This document shows, one piece after another, positions 11,535 to 22,809 of a stretch of DNA of 64,000 nucleotides (position 1 is its first letter; each line of letters starts with the position of its first letter). Position numbers and translations under genes: made by a program. The stretch spans positions 142,706,057 to 142,770,056 of the forward strand of contig NC_062219.1 in NCBI RefSeq assembly GCF_902686445.1, in the 5' to 3' direction. This DNA is from Sciurus carolinensis. Taxonomy: Eukaryota; Chordata; Mammalia; Rodentia; Sciuridae. The notes beneath the pieces were generated by a model. That model saw only the letters and a program-made list of their open reading frames with translations, ran no database searches and was not told the origin of the DNA.

Positions 11535-11546
11535 AATACGATATGC

Positions 11547-12862
11547 TTTTTTTTTTTTTTTTTTTAAAGATTCACTGCATTCTCGAAGTGGTTTTTGAAC
11601 CACAAAAGTTTAAGACCTTTAGACTTTTCAGTGCGTAACTAGAGAGATATGGGAAAAATTCACCAAGCACAATCCTTTTGGGAAGAGATGAGAGCTCATG
11701 ATTGAAGAGGGAAGTCCAGGCTGGCGTGGCAGTGCCCGCACTCCAACACTGTTTACGGGGGGACCTTCCACAGGCAGCAGGATGTCACTAGGTGGACGTG
11801 GCCTTCCATCTTAATGACTTAATGAGGACCTTTTCTGGAGATTCTCCAAATACTCATGTCTTGCCTGGTACAGTGCCAGTATATTATCATGTGTAAGCCT
11901 CACTTTAAGAAGATTTGATTTAAAGAAATCATTTAAAAGATAAAAGTGGAGTGGAGCAATTCTTTGTAAAATAAGGCAAAGTAATTTTTGTAATTATTCT
12001 ATGTATAAAGTGTCAATTTAGCTTAGGTCAATCCAGGTGTCAATCAAGAGCGCCAACCCAGGAGGCAGCGGGGGCCAGCCAGATTGCATCAGTAAGCCCA
12101 GACACATCTTTTACAAGCAATCTATTTTCCACTATCACTGATTTTGCTAATTCCTACATTGCATATCAACCACGAGTCCTCCTTTGATGAAACTAACATC
12201 TTGGTAGTTAGTTCTTATTGATGAAATTAAAGGAATCCAAGATGTGTACATTCAAGCTTAGAGGTGCTCCATTTCCTTCAATATAGGACCTAGAAATCCA
12301 CTCAACCATGGACCTGATCCCTTTAGGGATATTTTCTTATCTTGAGCCCCAGTTAGTCCTATGTATGGCCATTGTTTCAAGAGGTGAGATAATGCAGATT
12401 ATAGTGTCTGAATTTTGCCCAGGAATGTCCCTATGTCTGCAGTCAGCAGATCTTTTACAGGAAATTCTTGGAACACCCAACAGGACAGAGAACCAAGAGC
12501 TGGGACCTCACTGAGTTTACAGAATCAGTTGAACTGTTCTGAACCTGCTTTTTAATGGACATTTATCAAATTTAGTTTGAAGTTTGATTTTATTATGATC
12601 TGCTAGCAAGGTCATAGAGGAAAATGAATTATTGCCCACTTATATTTTCTTGAAGGCTTTTGTGATCTAACAAATCAAACCTAACCAAACTCCAAAAGTT
12701 GACCCTGACCAAACTGAATTGAACAGTTTGCAATAATGCTATTTTTCTTGTCTGTGTACATGTAATGTAGAATTTAACTACATGGATTCTAAATATTTTT
12801 TATTACTCTATAGTCAGAGCAGAAAGGCTATGGTGGAAAAGGATTCAGTGAAGTGAGGAATA
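11547..12862. other. poly-T tract followed by unique-looking sequence
   Basis: A run of 19 T at 11547-11565 lies just right of the SINE and is of unknown origin (possibly a separate A-tail). The rest shows no exon or confident repeat. Confidence 0.4.
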
Positions 12863-13104
12863 ATGGAAAGAAGGAAAGAAAGAGGGAGAGGGAGGGAGAG
12901 AGAGAAAAAAAAGAAAGAGAAAGAAAGAAAGAGAGAGAAAGAGATGAAGAGAAAGAGAAAGAAAGAGAAAGAAAGAAAGAAAAGGAAAGAAAGAAAGAAA
13001 AAGCAAGAAAGTAAGAAAGAAAGAAAAAGCAAGAAAGTAAGAAAGAAAGAAAAAGCAAGCAAGAAAGAAAGAAAAAGAAAGAAAGAAAGAAAGAAAGAAA
13101 GAAA

Positions 13105-13144
<40 letters not shown>

Positions 13145-13149
13145 AAAAA
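12863..13149. repeat. long (GAAA)n purine microsatellite
   Basis: About 290 bp of almost pure purine on the plus strand, with GAAA units mixed with GGGA, GAGA and AAGC interruptions, becoming purest at about 13056-13147. The Lys/Arg/Glu-rich sense frame and Phe/Leu/Ser-rich antisense frames over it are low-complexity artefacts. Confidence 0.95.
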
Positions 13150-13697
13150 TAAGAACCAAATGGCTTGGGAGGTCTTCGGAGTGTGGCTGACCTCAGTACT
13201 GGATGGGGAGCTCAGAGGGATGGAGAGACCAGAGGGACGGGGGCCTCAGCCCTAGAGGGCAGCCAGGGAAACAGAAGGAAGAAGTCCACTCCTTCCCAAT
13301 GGAAGGGTTCCAGAAAGAAGGTAATGTCATTATTTCTTCATTAAAGAAATGCTTCCATATACCTTGAGAAACATTCTAACTGAATTAAGAGTAGAGACTG
13401 ACCACAGCATTTATGAAATTTTTCTACCTCTACTTCCAGAAATCTGTTTGAAAACTGTATCAGTGACCTTGTCTCCTGACGCCGGGGGACCACGGCTTTT
13501 CTGACATTTCCCAAGTTCTACCTTTAGTAAAAACAGTCGATAGATGTTTCTTCCATGTCTATGGTGGTGGTGCTGGGTGTGGACGGACTGGCACAGAAAC
13601 CTCAGACTCAGTTCTGACCTCGAGAACCAGGTCAGATGTTGATTTCATAGGATTAAACAACTGACCACCCAGTGTGAGATTTTATGCTCAGTATCAT
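13150..13697. other. unique-looking sequence, no gene seen
   Basis: No supported feature. Confidence 0.4.
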
Positions 13698-14075
13698 TGC
13701 TGTGGTTGAATGGGTCCCCCACTATGAAGTTCAGATATTGTAAACTTAATCCCCAAATTTACCTGTTAATGGTTCTTGGAGTTGAGGCCCATGGGAGATA
13801 ATTAGATGGGGTCATGAGAGGAGGGCCACCATGATGGCATTAGTGGCTCTGTAGGAAGAGGAAGAGTGACCCAAGCTGGCATGCTTGCTGTCTTGCATTC
13901 AATGCCCTGACATTTTATGATGCAGCCTGAGGTCCTCACCTAATGCTGAGAAGATGCCAGAGCCATGGTCTTGAACTTCCCAGCTTCCCAAAGCATAAGC
14001 CAGATAAACCTTCCATTCTTTATAGGTTACCCAGTCTCAGGTATTTTGTTATAGCAACAGAAAATGGATGAAGAC
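13698..14075 (+). mobile_element. MLT1/MST-like LTR (ERVL-MaLR)
   Basis: It starts TGCTGTGGTTGAATGGGTCC, has TGGAGTTGAGGCCCATGGGA and GATAATTAGATGGGGTCATG, then ATGCCAGAGCCATGGTCTTG, CAGATAAACCTTCCATTC and a 3' end GTATTTTGTTATAGCAACAG. That order is the signature of MaLR LTRs. About 378 bp; no duplication of the flanks is evident and no internal sequence is attached. Confidence 0.8.
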
Positions 14076-15129
14076 TTTGAGGGGGAAGTTTGCATCTGGG
14101 CCAAAGCTGTATTCTGAAAGCATAACTTTTTTTTTTTTTTTTTTTTTTGATGTAGAAAGAGAATCTTAGGATCAGAGCCAAGAGGTGGATAGGAATGGGG
14201 ATGAGCTGAAGCAAGCAGCCATGTCATTCACACACATAAGGGCTTAGGAGACAATCTACCACTCTATCTACCACTTCATGACCAGTCTTGGCTGGACTAC
14301 ATGTGCCAAAGAGGCATCTAACCAGGGCTTTATTTGCCAGACCCCATACTCACTGCCATTAAGTCAGAAAAGGTCAAAACAACAATAAAACTCATGTCCA
14401 AAACATGATTCACTCACAGGCCAGAACGAATCTGCAGGTCGGTCTGATCCTGGGCCAGGACACACCACTAATGGGCTCATGGTCACACAGAAGAGAACTG
14501 AGAAATAAGAATTAGCAGGGGAGGGACGAAGGAGGCTAGAGGAGACTGGGGTGCTCTGCTTAGACCAAGTACAGGGGCTTCCTGGGTCCCCCACACAGCC
14601 CCAGAGAACCTGGTTCTGAGGGGACCCATCTCAGCACCCCACCCACCCAACTCAGCACACGGAAAAGGCTGTTATCAGCACGTAAACGAACCACACTAAT
14701 TTAAAACGCTTTGCTTTCATTGAAATCAAACACAATTAACTTATTATTTTAACTACCCCGTGGAGTCTGTGGTGGAATTTTAAATACCAAAGAGAAGAAT
14801 ATGATAACTTTTGGAGCATTCAAAGAACAGTCAGGTCTTTTTATCAGCACGATTGTTTTGGAGCTCACTGTTTCTGAAAGAATGAAGGGCGGGAAGGTCC
14901 TCAGAGTGCATCTGTCTACCCTTTGACAGGTGAGAACACGGGGGCTGGACACTAAAGGAACTTGACTCGGTGACTCGACGACTTTGAGTGAGGTCAATGT
15001 CAAGACAGGACTACAAAGATTCTGGCTTGATTTCCACCACTGTTTAATTAAATTTGCCAGTCAACGGAAAATACAATTAACCTCAAAGTTAATTTTAAGT
15101 GTTCAATGAGTATTCAATTGACCTCAGAG
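14076..15129. other. unique-looking sequence with a poly-T tract
   Basis: A run of 22 T lies at about 14127-14148. Weak MIR-like words occur at about 14885-15000 (GGTGAGAACACGGGGGC), but they are too diverged to call. No exon. Confidence 0.35.
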
Positions 15130-16140
15130 TTTAAAAAAAAAAATTTGTTGAGATATAATTAACATAATATATAATTTACCAATTTGTAGTCTATAGGACA
15201 GTGGCCTTTAATACAGCCACAGAGTTGTGTGTTGCCCCAGAAGGAGACTCTGCAGCCCTTAGCTGTCAGCTCCAACATTCCCATCTGGTCATTTCTGACC
15301 TCCCACATTTTCAAAGTTTATCCATGTTGTGGTCTATATCGGTGCTTTTTGGTTACTGGTTAATACTCATATAGATTTATCACATTTTACTTAGCCATTC
15401 ATCAGTTGATGGGCATTAAGTCCTTTCAGGTTTTGGGCTGTTATGAATAACCCACTATGCATGCTTGTGTACACGTTTTTGTGTGGACATGTGTTTTTAT
15501 ATCTCTTGGGTACACACCTAGGAGTGGAACTACTGGATTTGGTTTCCCTCTGAGTTACATCCCCAGCCCTTTTCATTTTTTTAAAATTTTGAGACGGGGT
15601 CTCACTAAGTTGTTTAGGTTCTTGCCAAGATGCTGAGGCTGGCCTTGAACTTGTGATCCTCCTTCCTCAGCCTCCTGAGTTGCTGGGATTATAAACACAT
15701 GCCACTGCACCTGGCTAGATCATTATCTTTAACTGGATTAGGAATGGCCAATCTATTTTCTAAAGCATGGGCATCGTTTTGCATCCCCGTCGGCAGTGTG
15801 TTAGGATTCTGATTTCTGTACCAACACCGGTTACTATCTGTCTTTTATACTGCAGCCATCCTAGTGGGTGTGGCACCATCTCTTACCATGGTTTTGATTT
15901 GCATGTTCACAGTGACTAATGACACTGAGTATCTTTTTATATACTGTGTATCTTCTTTGGAGGAATGACTTCAGATTCTTGACCATTTTCAGCTGAGTTA
16001 TTTGTCTTGACTTGTAATAGCTCCCTACATATTTTAGATACAAGTCCCTTAGGAGATGCATGATTTGCAAAACTCTTCTCCCATTTTGTCTTCTCACTTT
16101 CTCGATGGTATCTTTTAAAGCACCTACATTTTAAATTTTA
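15130..16140 (-). mobile_element. old L1 (L1M-type) 3' region, antisense, split by a SINE
   Basis: Antisense L1 3' text includes TTGTTGAGATATAATTAACA, TTTATCCATGTTGTGGTC, GGGTACACACCTAGGAGTGG, CATCCTAGTGGGTGTGGCAC, GGTTTTGATTTGCATGTTC and CTTTGGAGGAATGACTTCAG. This corresponds to the 3' UTR and end of ORF2 read backwards. The copy is highly diverged and noncoding. A SINE at 15547-15716 interrupts it, so the L1 is older than that SINE. Confidence 0.85.
15547..15716 (-). mobile_element. B1-ID type SINE, antisense, inside old L1
   Basis: A truncated ID portion (GAGTTACATCCCCAGCCC) is followed by TTTTGAGACGGGGTCTCACT, GATGCTGAGGCTGGCC, TTGAACTTGTGATCCTCC and a diverged GGGATTATAAACACATGCCA end. 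It sits between two halves of the L1 at 15130-16140. Confidence 0.9.
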
Positions 16141-17629
16141 ATAACCTCATAAGATTCTAAATGGTGAATTACTTTTTCTCTGTCTCTGGGTCATTGACAG
16201 ACCTTCATATACATGTGATGATACACGCACATGTGAATTCATCTAAATGAGGTTGCTTCAGCTAGAGATTAAGAGAAAAAAATGCATAGAAGTTGTAGCA
16301 TTGAAGAAAACAGTAAAAAGTAGGCTTTGGTGGTGGGAGGGCTCCGAAGGTCTTTGCAGTCCTGTATCATCTGCCTTACACCAGAAGGTTCCTACTGAGT
16401 GTTGCTGTGAGAAGACTATATCCTTAAGGAACAGGACTGTAAATAGGGACAATCATGGAAGATTATGGCTCATAATCTTCTGCATACTCCTACTTAGAGA
16501 AAATAGAACTCCCTTAGCAATAACTGTGTATTAATGAAACCATGTGTGTCTGCTTCTTCCCGACTGGGCTACTTTATGCCACATATAAAACAAAGAAGTC
16601 TGTAGATGTCTGTGTATTTGTGTACGAGTGAGTGTGCCTATAAGGCTTGTGAGTGAAGCCAGAGTTCTAAGTTGCTATCATCATAGCACTAGAACAAAGT
16701 TGTTTTTCCTTATTATTTTCCTTGTCTTTCTCCCTTTACCTCCCCCCTCCCCCAACCCTGCCACTTCCCATCCAAACACAGGAATAGACTAATCAGGGAA
16801 ATATGCACTGCTGTTTAGTAAAGGGGTCAAATCCATTTGGATGGAATTCCAGGCTCAACATGCTAACAATGGCAGGAAACTGGGTCTTCGAGCTGGCTGC
16901 GGCTCGGAGCTGTTGAGAGATGGATTGTTGAAAGAGTCAGCCCTGGGGTATGCTGCTTTGGCTTGCTTTGTGTTTGGAATGCTGACATGGTTCCAGACAC
17001 AATGAGGGGTCTGTCTGTCCACACAGGAGAAGTTGTAATTACAGGAACAGAAGTTAAATTACTGCTCTTAATTGCAAATGCTTCCAGAGTGGTCCGTATA
17101 CATCTCTACTAATTTGTCCTCTGGGTTTTATAGAGACAGACAGGATTTTTAATTTAACGTTTTTGGTGATTAGGGCAGCAGACTTCTTATCTGATATCCA
17201 CTTCGAGCTGCAGTTCCCTGAGGATCGTGTCAGGCTCCTTACTCCTTCAAGTTCATACCCTCCTGGACTGCTTGTCTTGTGGGTTTTGATGACTCAGCCT
17301 GGCAGGTGGGGTCGCCTCTGCTGAGAAGCAGGGATTTCAAAGCCTTTCTGACTTTGGTGTCCTCAAACCAGGCTTTATTGACATCTTAGGTGGTAATCAT
17401 AACACCCTGAGGAGAGGTCTCCTTGTGTATAGCACTGAGGAACCGCTTCCTAATTGGGACAGAAGGTTAACATCTGGCATTACATTCTGGAAAAGGAGCC
17501 TCAACAGATCTGTGTTTATAGCCAAACGGTACTGCCAAGTGGGAATTCTTTTCTTGTGGACTAGGACCTCTGTCTCTGTGTCTGTCAGGAAACACCCTGG
17601 GAAAACTCACCACTCGGGATGGCTCGACC
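16141..17629. other. unique sequence, possible conserved noncoding block
   Basis: No repeat or exon. Around 17025-17180 several homeodomain-type words cluster (TTGTAATTACAGG, GTTAAATTACTG, CTTAATTGCAAAT). This makes the block a candidate regulatory element, by inference only. A C-rich pyrimidine tract lies at about 16735-16762. Confidence 0.35.
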
Positions 17630-17760
17630 CATCATTCATTCACACATTCACCCGTTCATCCAACAAGTGTCATCTAAGGGCCTGCTGTCTTGCCAGGTGT
17701 TGTAGTAGGGGTGGGAGGGTTGAAAGACAATATAGAGAAGGTCTCCTCTAAGAGCTGATG
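17630..17760 (-). repeat. L2/MIR-type 3' end, antisense
   Basis: CATTCATTCACACATTCACC, CCAACAAGTGTCATCTAAGG and CTTGCCAGGTGTTGTAGTAG, followed by AAGAGCTGATGGACTCTG, follow the order of an antisense L2-type end (TCATTCAACAAATATTTATTG, GTGCCAGGCACTGT, GGAGCTCACAGTCT). Confidence 0.55.
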
Positions 17761-18960
17761 GACTCTGTAGGGACCAGAACACACACATCATATATGGTGT
17801 TCATGACAGAATTACGCACGTTATGTGACCTGCAGAGAAAAGGGATGAAAACCCAGGAAGAGCCGCACAGCTTCCACTGCATATCGTTGGCCAGAGTCAA
17901 GATATGGGTCAATACTACACCTGTCCCTGGCAAGCTGGTATGGTCCAACTCCTGGTCCAACTCTTAGGTCAACCAGACCTGCCCAAGAGGCAGCTTTCCT
18001 TGAAGCACATAACAAAAGAGAGAGTTTTGGACATTTGGGCAAAATCTGGGTTGTGTCTGAAAGAAGGGAGAATGACGTGGAGAGGGCAGCAGGGTGTGCG
18101 ATGGGTGGTGACCCGGGGCAGAGGGAGGCAGGAACACGGGCAGGAGATGTCACAGGGTCAGGGAGAAGTGATGATGCCTGGGAAGGAAGAGGAGATTGTC
18201 ACCCAGGAGAGGAGGACACACTTCTGAGAACTGTAGGGAGAATTGATGACAGTGATTCCTAAACATTTGTGGTACAACTGAGCCCTCTAAGAATCTAGTG
18301 CCAGTGGTTTTACACTAAATGTGAAGGCCCCATTGGTGTCCATGTGACCTTGGTGGCAGGGAAGCTGGTTGAACAGTCCTTTGTGAGGGCTGCACAGTTC
18401 TTGATTGGGGTGTGCAGCAGAGATTTCCAACCACACCATGTGGGAGGAGGAGGGACAAGAAGCAGCATTTGTCAATGGCTGGCCACCTGTATCATGGGCC
18501 ATGCCAGACGCTTCCATAATGGGCGACCCTCTGAGGTCCAAGAAGCTGATGGAAAACCTGAGATGCTCAATGCATGGTTCAGAGTCCTGACCCTGGAAAA
18601 CGATGACTCTCGGGCTCCAGCCTGGGTTTGTCTGTGTCACGGCACCAGGCGCCCCTTCCCACGCTGCCATATTTGGTCCACATGTGAATGAACTGTGATT
18701 ACCAGCTTTCCTCTTTCCTGGAATCCTTCGGTGGCCTCTGTGCAGCTGAAGGAGACACTCAAGACCTCATGCCTGACAGTTTGGGGAGCTGACAGCAGAA
18801 CATTTAAGGAATGACATCAAGTGGCTTTCCTCAAGGTCATTTCCTGTCAATGATCTCCTCAAAGATCACATTCCTTAAGGATGCGTGTGGTAGGAGGGAG
18901 GGCTGGAAACAGACCTTACTCTGTCAGGCGAGAGATGCCTGGGGCAGCTGTAGTGGGCAG
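17761..18960. other. unique-looking sequence with a weak inverted repeat
   Basis: No exon supported. TTAAGGAATG (18804-18813) and its exact reverse complement CATTCCTTAA (18869-18878) form a 10-bp inverted pair separated by 55 bp, perhaps a DNA-transposon trace. Confidence 0.35.
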
Positions 18961-19012
18961 GCGTGTGTGTGAGTGTGTGTGTGGTGTGTGTGTGAGTCTG
19001 TGTGTGTGTGGC
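18961..19012. repeat. imperfect (GT)n microsatellite
   Basis: GT dinucleotides interrupted by GA and GG across about 50 bp. Confidence 0.9.
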
Positions 19013-19383
19013 ATGCTTCGCTGATGAACACACTCCCTGCACTTGGCTAAAAACAAACCAGGTCTGCTAAAAGCTGCATGACTCACGCTTGAACCATCTT
19101 CACCCTGAGACAATACTTCTCATTTTAAAGGCAAATGCTGAGCTCAACAGTGACTGAGGTTATGCTGGGGGGTGACTGGGTGAAATGGGGCGTCTTGATT
19201 TGGCTTGTTGGAAGCAGCCCCTGCTTCGTGCTGCAATCAGAACTGACTTAAGTGGACCCTCACTATCTCTGCCTCTTTTATCACTCAGGTCTCCTAAGAA
19301 TTCTCTGCTTTGGTGAAGCTGTAAATGCTAAGAAGAGACAGCTGGGGACAGGAAGTGATAATTGGGAAGTCCTGATTTCATGT
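19013..19383. other. unique-looking sequence, no gene seen
   Basis: No supported feature. Confidence 0.4.
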
Positions 19384-19575
19384 GTGGGTTTCCTCCTTCA
19401 TCGCCACACAGTGGTGGGCAATTCAACCATCTGAACCTCATCTACTCTGCTGTGAAATGGACACAGCACACTATATTAGAGAGCGTAGATGGGACCTGGA
19501 GATAGTGGGCACACAGTGCCTGACGCATAGTAGATGCTCGCCAATGCAGAGGCCAATATTCATTTGAGCTGAGCT
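19384..19575 (+). repeat. MIR-like SINE relic
   Basis: CTGAACCTCATCTACTCTG, GTGAAATGGACACAGC, ACACAGTGCCTGACGCATAG and TAGATGCTCGCCAATGC match the order of a sense MIR (CTCAGTTTCCTCATCTG, GTAAAATGGGGATA, CAGTGCCTGGCACATAGTA, GGTGCTCAATAAAT). Confidence 0.6.
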
Positions 19576-20430
19576 ATTTTCTCCCTTCCCCTTCTTTTTG
19601 CATAACATGGATTTATGTCTTCGGCGGAGGAAGACGGTCTGTTGTGCATCGTATATTTATTTGCCACCTCTCCTGCGTCCTTTGCAGTCTTGTACCACCT
19701 ACTGGAGGATGACGATTTGTGGAGAGGGAGAATGGGGGAGCAGGAGACCTCAACTCTGTCTAGTTCTGCTCGAACACCATTCAGGCCCCGAGTGGTATCA
19801 GCCTAATGCCAGCGGACTCCATTCATTTGTCTGTAAAAGAAAGGTTTGAACAAAATGATCTTCGAGCCCTGCAGGATCTTGCTAGGCTATTTCTGGAGGC
19901 TCCTCTGTCTGCAGTACTGCTTTGAATTCTGGTGATGAACTAGTTAGTGTGTGAAACACTAACGACCACTTTACTAAGTCAGGTAGATTTTTTTTCTGTA
20001 TCAACTGATAGGTCCTACCGTATTTCCTATGAGTGGTAAAGGGGACCAGCACCCTAAGGCCCTTGCTAGGAATTTCCCTCCAGGGCATGAGCAGACAGGG
20101 CTGTCTCCCAAAAGAGACCTCCATGTTTCCAGAATTATTATTATTTTTTTCCTTCCTTGTTCTTCATACACATTGCTTGTGAATGTGGGGAGTTTTGCAT
20201 GCAGCTGATTTATAAGGGGGGCGGATCTCTCCGAGGCATAATTTATGTTGATTGTATTACCCACTTAAAATTGGTGTCTTAGCATGGACTTGGTAAGTCA
20301 TTAAATATCAATTCCTCTTGTTTTTCTCACACTCAGGAATGGTAGGTTAAGAAGTCCAATTCTAGTTTTAAAAACATCAGAGGGACTAAATGGGGTCTAA
20401 TCATGTTTTACTCAAGGACATGAGATGTGA
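19576..20430. other. unique-looking sequence, no gene seen
   Basis: Short frames at 19598-19849 and 19882-20264 have no recognisable domain. Nothing else supported. Confidence 0.4.
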
Positions 20431-20600
20431 GACTTTTCTAATGAGACAGACATCATTACCCTATGTACATGTATGATTACACGAATGGTATGAATCTACA
20501 TTGTGTACAACCATGGAAACGAAATGATGTACCCCATTTGTGTACAATGAATCAAAATGTAGTCTGTAAAAAATTAAAAAATAAATAAATAATTTTTAAA
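20431..20600 (+). mobile_element. young L1 3' UTR fragment
   Basis: GAGACAGACATCATTACCCT, CATGTATGATTACACGAATG, GAATCTACATTGTGTACAAC, CCCATTTGTGTACAATGAAT, CAAAATGTAGTCTGTAAAAA and an A-rich tail. The block 20441-20580 is nearly the reverse complement of about 26830-26960, so two copies of the same L1 3' end exist in the window. This one is strongly 5'-truncated. Confidence 0.85.
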
Positions 20601-21011
20601 AAGCTAACCAACTTGATTAGAGTGCATTATGAACCAAAGGTTTGTGTAAGAAATATTCTCAACTTTCTTAGAATCCTAGTACAGTACAAACAGAAGGGGC
20701 CTAGAAGATTTCTGAGCAATTACCTCTCATGCCCAAAGAATTATTTATAGTTCTTACCCTTCTTTTAGCTCTAAAGTGAACTCTGCATTAAATATATTAC
20801 CTTTGAGACAATTTTCACTTATAGAAAGCCACCTGTTCAGGAAAACAAATGTTCCCTGTGGAGTGTCAGATATCTTATTTTCACTAAGAAAACAAGGGAT
20901 TTCAATTCTCTGTATTCTTAAAAATGTACCAGTTAGCTGCATTAGCGTTTTTCTTATTCAATTCAGCAAGAACTGTATATGCAGAATTCTTAGAAGTTGG
21001 TGCAAGTTTTG
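20601..21011. other. unique-looking sequence, no gene seen
   Basis: A 143-residue frame (20776-21207) spans this stretch and beyond but shows no domain, and no splice or initiation context supports it. Confidence 0.4.
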
Positions 21012-21026
21012 CCAGCAGATGGCAGC
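21012..21026 (+). promoter_or_regulatory. candidate CTCF binding site
   Basis: CCAGCAGATGGCAGC fits the vertebrate CTCF core (CCASYAGRKGGCRSY) at all 15 positions. Binding is an inference from the motif. It is in the same orientation as the candidate at 62192. Confidence 0.5.
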
Positions 21027-21689
21027 AAATGTTTTCCTTAGAAAGAGCACTGCTAAGGGAAACCTCAGAACCGTCTCTCCAATTAAAACAAGTCTTTTAA
21101 GTGAGTGTTGCTGGTTCATTTACCCAAATTCAGGAAACATGTGTCTTTCTTATTTGGTATCCCCTTGGCAGTACACTGTGGCAGTTCAGGGTGAGTTATT
21201 TCCTTGAAGTTTGCTAAAAGGGAAGTATGGATGAAATGAAAGGCTGGAAATAAAGCTCTTTCAGAGTTCTGCAGCCTAATTAAAATCCAGCCTCTCTCAG
21301 CTCTTCCATGGGCCCCTTCTGGGCCTGTAGCACACAGGATACTGAGACAAAGGACAGCAAGATGCTGGATGGCTTAACCCCCCCGTCCCGGAAACACACT
21401 TTTTTTTTTTAATCACTTTCTGCACAGTTTTATTTCTGTCAGATTCCCAAAATTTGCTTTTATGGTTTGATTAAAATTCCATTCTGTTTAGAAAAAAGAG
21501 TATTACAAAGTGACCTAGCGGATCTGTCTTGGCACTGTCTTGGGTGACACATATGTTGACAGGAATTATTTTTTTCTATCTCTACTCATGTCACCAGAAG
21601 AAAATGCTGCCATACTAAATATCCTGAAAAATATTAGCCAGCTGGTGCCAAGTTTCAACTCCTATAAGACTTTTAAAAGAGTAAAACGG
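21027..21689. other. unique-looking sequence, no gene seen
   Basis: A short T run sits near 21399-21410. No exon or confident repeat. Confidence 0.4.
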
Positions 21690-22120
21690 TACGTGCGTTT
21701 GTTCATTCTTTCATTCAACGAATATTTGCCTTATGCCCACTGTGCCAGGGCTGTACCCAGGAGCCAGGGACACAGTGGAGAAGGAAAACAGGTGGGTCTC
21801 GCTCTTGGGGTCCCATGTGCAGTGGGGGATATCAGTCTAGTGGAAGAACCAGATTCCATCCATCCACCATATGAACAGACAACAGCAACTGAGGTAGATG
21901 CTTCGAAGGAAAGGATCATGGTCCCTGACGTTGTAGAGCCAATGAAATTGACCTAAGTTCAAGGATTGATGGGAACAGGCAGGGTTTCCTAAGAATTGTC
22001 TTTGAGCTGAGATTTGAAGGATGGGAAGGAAGGAATTAGCCAAAAGGTAGGAGAAGTGTTCAGACCAGTGAATAGCAAGTTCAAAGGCCCTGAGACGGGA
22101 GGCAGAATGGGGATTTGGCG
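21690..22120 (-). repeat. L2-type LINE relic, antisense
   Basis: TTCATTCAACGAATATTTGC and GTGCCAGGGCTGTACCCAGG mark the 3' end. Then follow ATATCAGTCTAGTGGA, TGAGCTGAGATTTGAAGGAT and GGAATTAGCCAAAAGGTAGG, ending GCAAGTTCAAAGGCCCTGAG. This order is typical of an antisense L2-type 3' region. The frames over it are not genes. Confidence 0.65.
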
Positions 22121-22186
22121 ATGAGAAATGAAAAGGAACTCAACAATACAAAGGATGTAACTTATGATTTTTGCACTCAGAAGGCC

Positions 22187-22222
22187 AACACACACACACA
22201 AACACACATACACATACACCGA
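22187..22222. repeat. short imperfect (CA)n tract
   Basis: CA dinucleotides with AA and TA interruptions. Confidence 0.85.
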
Positions 22223-22408
22223 AACTGTTAATCACCTGACCTCAACAAATCCCTTGCTTTTATAGGTAGTTTATGATACTACCAGTGTCCACATATTTCC
22301 AACACGTGTGGGTAGTGTCCTTTCCCCATACACAGCAACCCATGCACATGGTTACAAGCACCTTTGGAGAAGGCTAGGAGAAAAACTCACAGCATATTCT
22401 TTGTAGAA

Positions 22409-22449
22409 AGTACTCCCTTAAGCATTATTTTCCCTCTTAAGGGAATACT
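22409..22449. repeat. near-perfect 14-bp inverted repeat
   Basis: AGTACTCCCTTAAG (22409-22422) pairs with CTTAAGGGAATACT (22436-22449) with one mismatch and a 13-base loop. Possibly the core of a small DNA-transposon relic; unassigned. Confidence 0.8.
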
Positions 22450-22505
22450 GGTGTGTGAACAGATCAGCATTTAGAAATGGCCCCTATTCTCCAATGAATA
22501 TATGT

Positions 22506-22809
22506 CGAGCCTCCCTAACCTGGGAATCTGAAACTTGAAATACTTCAAAAATCAGCAACTTTTCAAGCACCAATGTGACAATACAAGTGGAAAATTTCAC
22601 ATGGTTTCATGCAGAAAATGATTTTAAAATATTGTATGAAATTATATGGGTATAAGGCATATATGAAACAAATGAATTGTAGGTTTAGATTTGGGTTCCA
22701 TACTCCTAAATATCTCATTATGCATATGCAGATAGTTCATAATCTGAAACAGTCCCAGATCAGAAACACCTCTAGTCCTAAGCATTTTGGATGAAGAGCA
22801 CTCCACCTA
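22506..22809. mobile_element. Tigger-like DNA transposon relic, opposite to 1061-1313
   Basis: CGAGCCTCCCTAACCTGGGA, GAAACTTGAAATACTTCAAA, GTTTAGATTTGGGTTCCATA, CATATGCAGATAGTTC and CTAAGCATTTTGGATGAAGA give the same word order as 1061-1313 when that element is read in reverse complement. About 300 bp and noncoding. Confidence 0.6.

Noticed and set aside
12863..13255. 130-residue Lys/Arg/Glu-rich frame and antisense Phe/Ser/Leu-rich frames
   Set aside because: These are translations of the GAAA microsatellite.
18250..18640. Possible MER5-type hAT element
   Set aside because: CAGTGATTCCTAAAC and a few later words were suggestive, but the interior order could not be followed.
20776..21207. 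143-residue open frame in unique sequence
   Set aside because: Codon and residue composition look random (many Ser/Cys/Leu, no domain), and no promoter, Kozak or splice evidence is visible.
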